Below, one piece after another: positions 9,076-18,767 of a stretch of 31,154 nucleotides of DNA (positions are counted from its first letter, which is position 1; every line of letters begins with the position of its first letter). Position numbers and translations under genes: made by a program. The stretch is from Trichomonas tenax (lineage: Eukaryota; Parabasalia; Trichomonadida; Trichomonadidae). The notes under the pieces are model-generated. The model searched no databases, was not told the origin of the DNA, and was given only the letters and a program-made list of their open reading frames with translations. The stretch covers positions 1-31,154 of the forward strand of contig JALKBU010000607.1 in NCBI GenBank assembly GCA_023091735.1, read 5' to 3'.

Positions 9076-10416
9076 ATGCCAGAAACAAGAAATTCCTGTC
9101 AGATGAGGAAGACTGCATATGAGAGTCAGAAAGAAATCTCTGCGCCCCTCGTCTCAGAGCACAAACTATCGGCAATCTGCCAGACGTGCTTCAGACCGAT
9201 ATATAACGAGTACGTCGTCCAGTGCACGCGCTGCCATGGTTTTATTCAGTGCTTACAATGTTTCTCGGTGGGCGCAGAAAAGGGCACGCATATCAGGGAG
9301 CATCCATTCATTGTGATAAGGACTGATCTACCGGAAATATTCTCCAAAGGATGGCCTGGAAATGAAGAGTTGAAATTATTACGAGCAATTGAAGAATCAG
9401 GCCTCGGAAACTGGAGAGACATTTCCATCGACCTCAGCACTAGAACGCCAGAAGAATGCGAAAATCATTTTTTCTCAACTTATCACAAAACTTCCAATTC
9501 ACCGAAACCAGACCAAATAATCAAGGAAGATCCGCCAACTCCAGCGCCATGGCCGGACGAGGAAGCTAAACCTATTGAATCTCATCCTTCTGATGGTGCT
9601 GAAATTAATATGCGAAAAATAGGACACTACGAAAAACAGACGCCAGCAGAATACAACGGATATATTCCAATGAGAGGAGAATTCGAGACAGAACTATATG
9701 ATAACGCTGAAGATATAATCAATGGAATTAATTTCGAAGACTTACAAACAAAATTCACATCACAGCAAGATATAGAAGAAGAATTCGAGCAAAAATTAAC
9801 ATATTTACACGCTTATAACAGTATAATTGAAGAAAGAGAATATAGACACGACGTTATCAAAGATTTCGGACTCTTAGAGGGCTCATTTCAAGGATTTAGG
9901 AAGAATGCTACACCTACAGAGTTAGAGCATGAACAGACTCTGCTTACATTGGCACCTTTCGTAAAGTATGAAAATCTAAAGAAGATCGTTACATCGATAG
10001 ACAGAAAGGACCAATTGCTGCAGATTATTCATCAGAAAGAGTATTGGCAACAAATTGGAATCGACAACGAAGAACAAGGAAAAGTATTCAACAAACTTTA
10101 CGAAATGTTCCAAAAATCGAGTCAAGTCAATGAACAGAACATTCTTACATGGAATAGACTTATTGATAAATTAAATACTACAACAGAAGATGCAGACAGT
10201 GAGTACTTCAAATTACTGAGTGCAAAAGAAGTCGAAATATGCAACAAGCATGAAATCCACCCAAAAAATTATATAATTGTTAAAGATATGATCTTAAGAG
10301 AGTTTTCGATTCGTGGAAGTCTGTCTCTTAGTGATGTTATCGATTTCTCACCAACAGATGAAGCCATACTGACTTCTGTATATAATTATATGAAAGAATG
10401 CGGTTGGATATTATGA
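9076..10416 (+). CDS. ADA2: Ada2-type transcriptional adaptor (ZZ-SANT-SWIRM)
   Basis: The 446-residue product has the Ada2 domain order. A ZZ zinc finger (about 33-82) has Cys35, 38, 50, 53, 59 and 62 and His72 and 76 as probable ligands. A SANT/Myb domain (about 92-138) reads WPGNEELKLLRAIEESGLGNW onward. A C-terminal SWIRM domain (about 375-446) ends in YNYMKECGWIL. Ada2 proteins activate the Gcn5 acetyltransferase in SAGA/ADA-type complexes, and the SANT domain helps with histone tails. Expected action is in the nucleus with a Gcn5 homologue encoded elsewhere. The length is near that of yeast Ada2. The first ATG lies 26 residues before the zinc finger region and sits inside a TTTACATG motif; the next in-frame Met (residue 10) is a possible alternative. 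Confidence 0.93.
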   Translation: MPETRNSCQMRKTAYESQKEISAPLVSEHKLSAICQTCFRPIYNEYVVQCTRCHGFIQCLQCFSVGAEKGTHIREHPFIVIRTDLPEIFSKGWPGNEELKLLRAIEESGLGNWRDISIDLSTRTPEECENHFFSTYHKTSNSPKPDQIIKEDPPTPAPWPDEEAKPIESHPSDGAEINMRKIGHYEKQTPAEYNGYIPMRGEFETELYDNAEDIINGINFEDLQTKFTSQQDIEEEFEQKLTYLHAYNSIIEEREYRHDVIKDFGLLEGSFQGFRKNATPTELEHEQTLLTLAPFVKYENLKKIVTSIDRKDQLLQIIHQKEYWQQIGIDNEEQGKVFNKLYEMFQKSSQVNEQNILTWNRLIDKLNTTTEDADSEYFKLLSAKEVEICNKHEIHPKNYIIVKDMILREFSIRGSLSLSDVIDFSPTDEAILTSVYNYMKECGWIL

Positions 10417-11257
10417 ATTATTAATTTTTTTGTTATATTAATAAATTGTTTGTTATTAGATGAAATTTATTCATCGAATGATTATTTCACAAATTGCCAA
10501 ATTGCATATATCAAATTGAGAATTTACACCTTTTCTGGCGATTACAGGTTTTTCTGACGACTATAATTTTTTTTCATTAAACTGTTCATATTTTTACACA
10601 TTTCTATTTCATCATGATCTTATGCATATTTCATTATATACACACTTATCTAGAAAGCATAAGAAAAGTATGAAAATGCATTCTTTGTGAACATTTATAG
10701 AATAGAATTACCTAAAAATTTGAATAAAATGCCAAAAAGTTTAAAAATCAATTGAATTTTTGTAGTCGAAATGGGGAATTCGATAATGAAATTAAAAAAA
10801 ACACTGCCATTCGTTGTATCTACAGACCTTCAGTTTGCGCTGTTATTAAAACATGCAGGCAGTGCATAGGAATCCTGGAAAAAAATATTTTTTTATTCTT
10901 CATTTTGGAAATATATTCATATTGTTAGAAATGCTCAAAATATATTATTAAAGATCAATTAAAGCTAAAGAATGATGTTATAAATTATTTCAGGTTTTGA
11001 TATTTTTTGACATTTGATTTTTTGTTTTTGTGACAAATATGAAAAGTATTTTAAAAATCAAATTCAGTTTTTTCATTGCAAAATTAATCTAAATCCACTT
11101 GAAATTGGTCATGATGACAAAGATCCAAAATACCATCAATTAAACTTTTTTGTTTCGTAAAAATTGAACCAAATTAAATCAAATCACACGAAAATAAATA
11201 GAAATATCATGTTTTTGCGATTTGTAATTTTTATTTTTTTTATTGTAAATAATTTTA
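10417..11257. other. Intergenic; weak inverted repeat, no gene recognised
   Basis: AT-rich spacer. A locally GC-richer island at about 10800-10880 is bounded by CACTGCC (10802-10808) and GGCAGTG (10858-10864), a perfect 7-bp inverted repeat around a 49-nt interior. It could be a small structured RNA, but I cannot assign a family. The rest shows no open frame that looks coding. Confidence 0.4.
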
Positions 11258-14050
11258 ATGACCGAGTTTCCCAAAGTCACAGTTCACTTTCCGGACACAA
11301 GGTTCGCGGACATGACGATGACACTGTCCGCAAACGAAACAGTGCTCGATTTAAAAATGCTTATTGAAAAATTTTCGAATTTTCCTATAGACAGCATCGT
11401 GATTAAATGCGATGGACAGGAAATGAGCGATGAAACAGTTTTCGAACTGAAACATCAAGAAATGAGGATCGATTGCATTAGAAAAACTTTAGCAACTACA
11501 AAAATCCTTCCAAAGGCAACAATTTCAGATAAAGATTTGGAAGATTCGATCACTTTTCTGGGAAATCTTTCATATCCTCATGAAATTGCAAGAAATGCAT
11601 TGATATCTTCAAACGGAGACCTAGAAAGTGCCATTGCACTTCTGAAAATGTCATCAACACCGGTTCAAAAAGTAAGTGAAAACTCAGATTCTGATTTTGT
11701 TGATGAACCAATATATCTTGGACCATTAATTGATACAACTTCACAAATTACTACTGAGATTCCATCATTTAACAAATCATTACCATTTTCTAATCTAACG
11801 CCACCATATTCTGGGTATTTACTAGATAAATTAAATAATGCGCATCGCAAATTGTTCGATAACAATTACTACTATATCATGGGATCCACAAGAGACTCGT
11901 ACAAAGAATTAGTTAGCTCAATTCGCGAAAACGCACCTCCTTCACAAGAATTAAATCATTATTTCGCCAAATGTCTTCGAATTTCATCACCCGAGTATGA
12001 TAGGATATTTGCATTCAGGAAGAACCCATCGACGATATCAGAGAACGCACATTATTTCATCAAGAATCTTCCAAAAGACAGCGACAAACTTATTCTTTAT
12101 AAGTACAGTATTGTCAACTTCAAAGAGTTTATAAAGTGCCTCAGTTCAACAGATCATCCAGTAGACACTGCATTTCAGACTGTTACTGAGAGCTGGCCGA
12201 GAATCACTCTCAATGAGTACAAACTCACAGTTTTCTTAAGACAAGATGCCAGTTCATCAGAATCAACTGCAGAATCAAGTGACGACGAAGAGAGGTTCAA
12301 ACCAAAGCACATCAATCAATCTAAAACAATTGATGTCGCATTCCATGAACTTCTTATGTTCATACAGAAAGAGTCAAAAGGTTTGAAGATAATTACAAGT
12401 GATCTTCCAGAAAAACAAAGAAAATTCGCTGTTTTCACAATAAACGCGTTACAAAGGTTGTTTGACACTGTATCAAATCAAAATCAAATAACAATCATCC
12501 AGAGGTACATCAATATGTGTTATAAATGTGTTCCTCTCGTTTCCGAAGCTTCACTCAAGACATTCGAACAAAGAAAGGACACACATGGAATATTCGTAGT
12601 TATTGATCGCGATGCATTCGGATTTAAGGAATTATCTGATATCATGATAAAAGGAGAACTCAATTTCTTGACATTCATCCAAAAGTTCAAAATCATTAAC
12701 TTCGACAATTCTCCACTTCCAGATCCAAAAGCTCCTTTTATTAAACCAATCCAAATACAGGAGCCACCCAAGCCTGCTCCAAAACCAAAGAAGGTGCCTC
12801 AAGAAGACAGTCCTGAAATGGACGAAGCAAAGGAATTATATTCGTTACATAAACTTCCAGTTGATGTCAGAGGTTATATTCCTCGCATGAAGGAAAAGAT
12901 TGCAATGCTCAATCTTTCACAAGAAGATAAAGTTAGCAGACGCTCCAAGGGCCATGATATTTATACTGTTATGCCAAGAAGTTCTTTCAGAAATATCGCA
13001 TCCAGTTTAATCAAAAAGATATCAATAATTAAATTTCAAACTCTCTGCGGCTATTTCAATATATTTCTGAACTTTGCTCCAAATATCACCGAGAAAACCA
13101 TGCAGCGTCTTGTCAGCGATCCAAACATCAAACACGCATATCTTCTGTTCAACAATAAGGGTTTCTCACCTGCAAAACTCACACAAGTTTTGAGCCAAGT
13201 TAGTGTTGATAATTACATCAAAGGTTTACAGACGATTAATATTGATGCTGTTGACTCTGATGTTGAAGAGGAACACGTAGAACTACAACCAGCTTCTCCT
13301 CTCCCGAAGAAGAGAGGAAGGAAAAAGAAATTTGATTCACCAATCGCTTCTAATACAGTTATTTCTGCACCACCACCGCCTCCACCACCAGAGCCCGAAC
13401 CAAAGTCTCCACAAAGTTCTGATGCTCCTCAAAAGAAGCGTGGAAGACCAAGAAAAACAGAATGCACCGAATCTTTCTCACTTCCAGTTCCTTCAGTTGT
13501 TCATTCATTGGATTCAAGTCCCGTTCAGGTAATCAATGCATCACAAACACCTCAGCAGACAATTCCTTCTCCTTCTCTTGTTAACATTGTCAGCGCTGAG
13601 CAAATGAATGAAAACATGAATCAGCATGAAGTTGTTCAAGTGATCGATCTCACAGTAACCGAACCTGTCATTATAGATGAATCTGAAATGCAAAACCAAC
13701 AAGTTGCGCAAACTGAGCAACAATCGCAAATAACTATCAATGAAGTTCCACCCCAGGAATCAATTTCTACACATACTCAACAAGAAGAAGAATATGTTCC
13801 AGAGCCAGAGATTCAACACTTTATTCAGCCGGAAAATGTTGAACAACCAAACGATCAAATTCATTATGTTGTGAACAATGAATTTCAAAATGTTCACTCT
13901 GACAACCAACCAACTGAACTCGAGGTCCTTATTGATAGGTTAAGGCGCCAGATTGTTACAGATGAAATTGCAGTAGAACTTTTAAGCAAATGCAATAACA
14001 ATGTAAGCTGGGCATCGATTCAGTTCTTCCGCCGATTATATGAGAAATAG
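11258..14050 (+). CDS. Large Ubl-UBA protein with two AT-hooks
   Basis: The 930-residue product begins with a ubiquitin-like fold (about 5-75: KVTVHF, VLDLKMLIEKF, IKCDGQEM), followed by a UBA-like three-helix segment (about 91-132, ending NGDLESAIALLKM). A long middle region (about 150-540) is mostly helical and unrecognised. Two basic AT-hooks follow, KKRGRKKK near residue 683 and KKRGRPRK near 726, separated by a polyproline stretch. A Gln/Pro-rich tail leads to a C-terminal UBA-like helix set (about 884-930, EIAVELLSKCNNNVSWASIQFF). Ubl and UBA domains link to ubiquitin and proteasome pathways, and AT-hooks bind the minor groove of AT-rich DNA. I infer a nuclear ubiquitin-linked chromatin protein; no exact family is recognised. 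The start is chosen because the Ubl begins immediately. Confidence 0.88.
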   Translation: MTEFPKVTVHFPDTRFADMTMTLSANETVLDLKMLIEKFSNFPIDSIVIKCDGQEMSDETVFELKHQEMRIDCIRKTLATTKILPKATISDKDLEDSITFLGNLSYPHEIARNALISSNGDLESAIALLKMSSTPVQKVSENSDSDFVDEPIYLGPLIDTTSQITTEIPSFNKSLPFSNLTPPYSGYLLDKLNNAHRKLFDNNYYYIMGSTRDSYKELVSSIRENAPPSQELNHYFAKCLRISSPEYDRIFAFRKNPSTISENAHYFIKNLPKDSDKLILYKYSIVNFKEFIKCLSSTDHPVDTAFQTVTESWPRITLNEYKLTVFLRQDASSSESTAESSDDEERFKPKHINQSKTIDVAFHELLMFIQKESKGLKIITSDLPEKQRKFAVFTINALQRLFDTVSNQNQITIIQRYINMCYKCVPLVSEASLKTFEQRKDTHGIFVVIDRDAFGFKELSDIMIKGELNFLTFIQKFKIINFDNSPLPDPKAPFIKPIQIQEPPKPAPKPKKVPQEDSPEMDEAKELYSLHKLPVDVRGYIPRMKEKIAMLNLSQEDKVSRRSKGHDIYTVMPRSSFRNIASSLIKKISIIKFQTLCGYFNIFLNFAPNITEKTMQRLVSDPNIKHAYLLFNNKGFSPAKLTQVLSQVSVDNYIKGLQTINIDAVDSDVEEEHVELQPASPLPKKRGRKKKFDSPIASNTVISAPPPPPPPEPEPKSPQSSDAPQKKRGRPRKTECTESFSLPVPSVVHSLDSSPVQVINASQTPQQTIPSPSLVNIVSAEQMNENMNQHEVVQVIDLTVTEPVIIDESEMQNQQVAQTEQQSQITINEVPPQESISTHTQQEEEYVPEPEIQHFIQPENVEQPNDQIHYVVNNEFQNVHSDNQPTELEVLIDRLRRQIVTDEIAVELLSKCNNNVSWASIQFFRRLYEK

Positions 14051-14203
14051 CATATATTGTAGTTACTAAAATGTTTATTAAAAGTCGAATTATCAATTCT
14101 ACATCAATGTGTTTGTGTACATAATAAAGTTATAATTTTGTGCAGAAATAAATAACACGGAAATGCATTATTTTTTCCGACTTTAGAAAAATGAAGAATT
14201 GAT

Positions 14204-14393
14204 GATATGATTTGGCACATCAAATTAAACATTTCAATCAAATAGAACTGATTGTGATTTGGCATAAAAATTAAACAATTGTTTTTAAGAAATCGCTATG
14301 GCATCATTGGGAATCAGTGAGATATGATTTGGCACATCAAATTAAACAATTTATTCAAATATAACGGATTGCGATTTCTTGTTTAATTTGATG
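14204..14393. repeat. Direct repeat pair and 15-bp hairpin between convergent genes
   Basis: A unit of about 57 bases occurs at 14204-14260 and again at 14321-14377, with the first 27 bases identical and the rest about 85% alike. A third, shorter relative lies at 14251-14280. The second copy forms a perfect 15-bp inverted repeat with what follows: CATCAAATTAAACAA (14335-14349) against TTGTTTAATTTGATG (14379-14393), with a 29-nt loop. The block lies between two convergent gene ends, so it could act in 3' end formation or be a small mobile-element relic. The remaining intergenic sequence (14051-14203 and 14394-14543) shows nothing else. Confidence 0.65.
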
Positions 14394-14543
14394 CTTACAA
14401 AATAGAGAAATCCAGATTTACAATGAATTTTTTTGCATATAGAATTTTAAGATGCAAAATTGATCAATAATTTAAAACTTTTATGATGATAGGGGAAGTT
14501 TTAAGATGTATAGATAATCGGAGCAATTAAATTCATATTTCAA

Positions 14544-15992
14544 TTAATCACCGTTTGATTTCATGAGATTTAGTTTTGAATTGAGATTATTTAATTGATA
14601 TTTCTTTGACTGACAAATGATACTTTTAATTTTCAAAATTTCTCGTTTGGATTCTAAAATTTGAGAATAGACATCATTTTCCATCATGAAAACATTTAAA
14701 AGATTGTCGTAATTGGAAACTGCTTTTGAATGATTGATTGACAGATTCAGAATTTGATCTCTGTTCTGTTTGATCTTATTTTGAATAATTGAAATAATTT
14801 GATCGCTTTCGTTTTTCCTTTTCTCGATTTTGATTTTCAAATTTCTTAAATAATCTTCAAGACCTTCTTCATATAGTTCCTCTATTTTATTTCTGAATTC
14901 CAAATCTTCAAGTTTCTGACGCTGACTTTCAACGTGTGCAAACATTTTGTTTAATTCTTCATTTACAATTTTGTGTGTTGATCGAATAATATCAATTTGT
15001 GATTCAAGTTCTATATATTTTGCTGCGTGTTGTTTCTTATCTTTCTTTCTCTGCATTGAGTCAACTCTCATTGTATTTTTTCTTTCGTTTAACTTAATTT
15101 GTTGATTTTTAATTTGTTCAATTTTATTTTTGTTTTCATTGATAAATTCTCTTCTTTCAAGAACTTTTTGATCCAAATTATCATCTCTTAAATCTATTTC
15201 ATTAATTTTCACATATATTTGTCCAATCCTATCATTAATTTTAACGATTTCATCTCTCATTTTATCTTTTTCCAATAGAATTTGTTGTCTTTGAGAAATC
15301 ATTGTTTCAGATCTCATATTTTCATTATTTGCGATTTCTTTGAATTTAGTTTTGGAATTAGAAACAACCTCAGCGCATTTCTCAGCATGTTTCATTTCTT
15401 TTGCAAACTCCTTTTTGATTGCATTTACTGATTGTTCGTGTGATAAAATCACTTCTTTCACTTGTTTCATGTGTTGATTTGTTTCTTTTATTAAAACTTG
15501 CACAGCTTTAATTTCATTGATAACAGGAGTCACAATATCTTCATTTAACTTATCTTCATCCAATGGCATAAGTGTTACTAATCTGGCTTCAGTTGAAACA
15601 AGATTTGTTTCGAATTTTCTAATATTTTGTTCAATAGCCAATTTTTCGGGTCCTTTGTTTGTAATATCTGCATCTATATCCTTTGCTTTTTGATTTAACT
15701 CTTTAATTTTGTTTAATAAAGATTTTTCTTGTGAATCTAATGAATTTACTTGATTTGTAAACTTGTTTATGAAATCTTTCTTGGCATTATCGAGTTCTTG
15801 TTTCGAATCACCCAATCTTCTTGCGTATTGATTTAATTTCAAAATTCGAGATTCTATTTCTTGTTGAATATCATATAATTCGTAGAATTTCTGTTTTCTT
15901 TGGTTCTGGCTTGAGATTTGGAACTCAGAAGAATCCATTAAATCAGCAATTGTTTCATTCATCGAAAGATTCAATGCAGTGCTTTCATCCAT
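14544..15992 (-). CDS. Long coiled-coil protein of unknown function
   Basis: The 482-residue product is almost entirely heptad-rich and highly charged from about residue 25 to 470, with many Lys, Glu, Gln and Asn and few Pro or Gly, so it is probably an extended coiled coil. A short N-terminal part (MDESTALNLSMNETIADLMD) precedes it. There is no recognisable motor, ATPase or membrane segment. Such proteins in flagellates are often cytoskeletal or axonemal linkers, but nothing specific shows this. It ends in TAA and is convergent with the Ubl-UBA/AT-hook gene. Base composition is typical of the window. Confidence 0.85.
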   Translation of the reverse strand: MDESTALNLSMNETIADLMDSSEFQISSQNQRKQKFYELYDIQQEIESRILKLNQYARRLGDSKQELDNAKKDFINKFTNQVNSLDSQEKSLLNKIKELNQKAKDIDADITNKGPEKLAIEQNIRKFETNLVSTEARLVTLMPLDEDKLNEDIVTPVINEIKAVQVLIKETNQHMKQVKEVILSHEQSVNAIKKEFAKEMKHAEKCAEVVSNSKTKFKEIANNENMRSETMISQRQQILLEKDKMRDEIVKINDRIGQIYVKINEIDLRDDNLDQKVLERREFINENKNKIEQIKNQQIKLNERKNTMRVDSMQRKKDKKQHAAKYIELESQIDIIRSTHKIVNEELNKMFAHVESQRQKLEDLEFRNKIEELYEEGLEDYLRNLKIKIEKRKNESDQIISIIQNKIKQNRDQILNLSINHSKAVSNYDNLLNVFMMENDVYSQILESKREILKIKSIICQSKKYQLNNLNSKLNLMKSNGD

Positions 15993-16249
15993 TATGAATT
16001 TCCTTTATCACATATATGTTTTTGGTTTCAAAAACGTGATTCCTGTTGTTATATATTTATTTGTAACGAAAATTTGAAATTTCATATTTGATCCATTAAG
16101 ACTTTTAAATGATATTAATGTGCTTTACCTTAGAAATAATAAGATATTCGCATTTAGAAATGGTTATATATCATATCAAAGATTGAAAATGTTGAAATCA
16201 ATGGGCTTCTCACTCCTTTCCTCCCATTTTTTTTCGATAAAATTTATAT

Positions 16250-16280
16250 GGTGTATTCCATGTGGCATGGGGAATATACC
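16250..16280. repeat. Imperfect hairpin
   Basis: GGTGTATTCCATG pairs with CAT..GGAATATACC around a TGG loop: nine of ten outer positions pair as the inverted complement, plus an inner ATG/CAT, with two extra G on the right arm. It is GC-richer than its surroundings. No function is known. Confidence 0.5.
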
Positions 16281-16722
16281 CTATTAAAGACTAAACGAAG
16301 CTTATAAACATATATAAAAGTCACAATAATTATATATCGCTAGCTTAATCATGCAAAATTCCGATTTTTTAAAAAGTCACTATTAACTTCAATATATTCT
16401 TGATTATGTATTTCTAACTGATTCATTACGTATGTATATCTAGTAGTTAAAAGAATTTTTATGTGTATTTAGCTGTTACACAATCGGACGTAAAGATAAT
16501 CCGAACTTTTTCCATCCGAGGGATAACCTTAAACAGCGAGAAGTCTTTTTGAAATCTAACATTTGTTAATCGGCAATGAATAATAATTCATTCATGAATC
16601 AATTAGCAGATACAATTAAACATATATCATTAAAACAAACATCCTCATTGCATGAAAAAATCAATTCAATTTTCTAATGAATGGACTTTATTAGAATAAA
16701 CTTTTTTTTCGAATAAAGGCAT

Positions 16723-16755
16723 CATTATTCCAATAAATTCCTATTTGGAATAATG
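16723..16755. repeat. Perfect 11-bp inverted repeat
   Basis: CATTATTCCAA (16723-16733) and TTGGAATAATG (16745-16755) are perfect complements around an 11-nt loop. It lies just before a degraded gene. It could be a terminal-repeat footprint or a simple structure in AT-rich DNA. Confidence 0.5.
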
Positions 16756-16767
16756 CAAAATTAGGAA

Positions 16768-17420
16768 TAACGCATATTCAATTCCATTTTATATGAAAGT
16801 AAATCGAATTTATATGACAGGAAACTTCTGTTACGCATTGTCATTAATAATATCGATAAATTCAGTCATTTTGGAACTGATATGTTGGCAAATACTTCTG
16901 ACATTTTCAACATTAGGAAAAATTATCCAAATGTCCCAATTCCTGATCTTATTGATGACATTGTACAGAAATTCAATATGAGAAATGTCGATTCGTGAGC
17001 ATTCTTAAACCAATCATAAATACGACGAAAGTGAACTATATCAGAAAAAATGCTCTGAGAATGAAAAGTGCACAGCAACGAAATATTGAACCAGAACAAT
17101 TAATTTCAACAGAGAATCTTCAAAATGTTATCAGATATAGACCAACAAATGGAGATCAATTTACGACTGTTGTAAGAATGGACAATGATGACTTCCAAAT
17201 CTTAGGAAAGCAAATTGTTAACATAATTATGGAAGATGTGCAATTGTCAACAACGCCAGATTACAATCATGCATACAGTTCAAAGCCAGAAACATTTGTC
17301 AAACAGTATAAGAATGAATCAAGTATTCCTGATGATAGTATTCAAATCAAAATAGATTCGACAATTGCTGATAAATTCAGATTTAGCAGCACAAATCAGA
17401 AAAATTTTTTATTCCTTTGA
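16768..17420 (+). pseudogene. Degraded gene of unknown family, one frame change
   Basis: Two open frames follow each other with protein-like composition. The first (16768-16998) has about 76 codons and includes DKFSHFGTDMLANTSDIF and YPNVPIPDLIDDIVQKFN, ending at TGA. The second, in another frame from about 16995 to 17420, has about 141 codons and includes EPEQLISTENLQNVIRYRP and NDDFQILGKQIVNIIMED. Neither has a convincing ATG at its head, and the upstream frame begins after stops. The pattern fits one gene broken by a frameshift near 16995. I do not recognise the family. It could also be a chance pair of open frames, although both look coding in composition. Confidence 0.4.
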
Positions 17421-17436
17421 AAACTTGTTATATTTT

Positions 17437-18505
17437 TTATAATAGAATTATTGGATAAAGAAGGAATTTGTTAATTGACAATTTACAACACATTCCTGTA
17501 ATGCATTGTTTTGATGTCAAAAATATTGGACAATCGGGAATTTTCACTTGACTCATATCGCAAGAAATTCTTGAAACAGGAATATTAAGACTAACAAATC
17601 TATTATAAACATCATCATTACTATCTAATCCGCATGATAAACTAAGTTGGTCAAAAGATAATGTTGTAAATGAAGGAGTTCCATTTATTATTAAAATTTT
17701 CAGGTTTGGATATTGACCAAAAGCATTATCTGGAATTGATCTCAAAGTACTTGAAATTACTAGTTTAATCAAATTTGGATTCTTAATTGCACAATAAATA
17801 TCAATGCTTTTGCATCCCTCATTAATTATTAAACTGGTAATGAATGAAGCTCTAAAAGGTTGTAAATTAATTGCACGTACAGATGAAGGCAAAACAATAT
17901 CACCGCATAAATTAAGGAATGCAAATATAATAACTGATTTTGAACTGTTTGAATAAACAATTTTATCTTCGATGTAAAAATTTGGATTTCCTGGTTCAAA
18001 TGAAAAATTTGATAATTTTGTATTCGAAATGAATGGATGATATCCAATGTTTTTTACAGATTTTGGAACAACAAAAGTATCGAAAGCAAGGAGGTCCTAT
18101 AGTTTCTAGTTGACTTTTTGGTGGAAATATAGCTTTAATTTGACTACATGAATGAAATGCATAATAATTTATACTCTTTAATGAATACAGAAAATTGATA
18201 TTTTTAAGGTTTATAGAACCATGAAAAGCGCTATCAAGTATCGTTTCTATTATACAATATTCTGGTAAATAACAGTTCTTGAGACATCTTAAGTTTTTAG
18301 CCATATTTTTTGAAATTGAAATTAATTTCAAACAATTTCTAAAATCAAGAGTTTCAAGGCTTGCAAATGTTATAAAAATCGATTCACTCAGACTATTTAA
18401 TAGACTTCCTTTCTCAAATGAAATGTTAGTTATTGAAATTTGAGAATCCGTAAAACAATCCGGGGATAAAGTCACAACAGTTGCTGGAACAACAACAGTT
18501 GTCAT
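17437..18505 (-). pseudogene. BspA-like LRR_5 protein with one frameshift
   Basis: The N-terminal part (from ATG at 18505; TTVVVPATVVTLSPDCFTD, LETLDFRNCLKLISISK) and the C-terminal part (down to the stop near 17437; NLCGDIVLPSSVRAINL, LRSIPDNAFGQYPNLKIL) are both clear LRR_5 sequence. They join across a single frame change. LETIGPPC in one frame continues as AFDTFVVPKSVKNIG in the next, and removing one G of the pair at plus 18090-18091 restores continuity, giving about 355 codons. No other stop interrupts. It is either a very young pseudogene or an intact gene with a one-base sequencing error. The protein would be a surface or secreted BspA-like antigen. Confidence 0.75.
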
Positions 18506-18767
18506 TGGTTTTTAGCTAATTCATTTATTCATTGAATGTAATAAAAAAAATTAGATTACAACAAAGTAATGAAATAAGGTGAAATAACCTTAACGTAAGT
18601 CCATCGAATTATTGATTTCATGGTTTTAATATTAAATATTTAAATGCTCAAATGCCTTCATCAGGAAGAAATGATATTCATCTAATGCAGAATAGCATAG
18701 TTTTATTTAAGGTGCAATTTCAAAAAATGAAGATATTTATTTTCTTATAAAATATCTTTGTTCAATT

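Larger units (their letters stand above)
15993..16767. other. Intergenic with two inverted repeats
   Basis: This AT-rich region has no coding frame. It holds an imperfect hairpin at 16250-16280 and a perfect 11-bp hairpin at 16723-16755, described separately. The GGAATAA/TTATTCC sequence recurs several times between 16690 and 16775. Confidence 0.5.

Noticed and set aside
11164..11367. Open frame of 67 codons overlapping the start of the Ubl-UBA/AT-hook gene
   Set aside because: It is in another frame; the Ubl fold in the frame starting at 11258 is clearly the real coding sequence.
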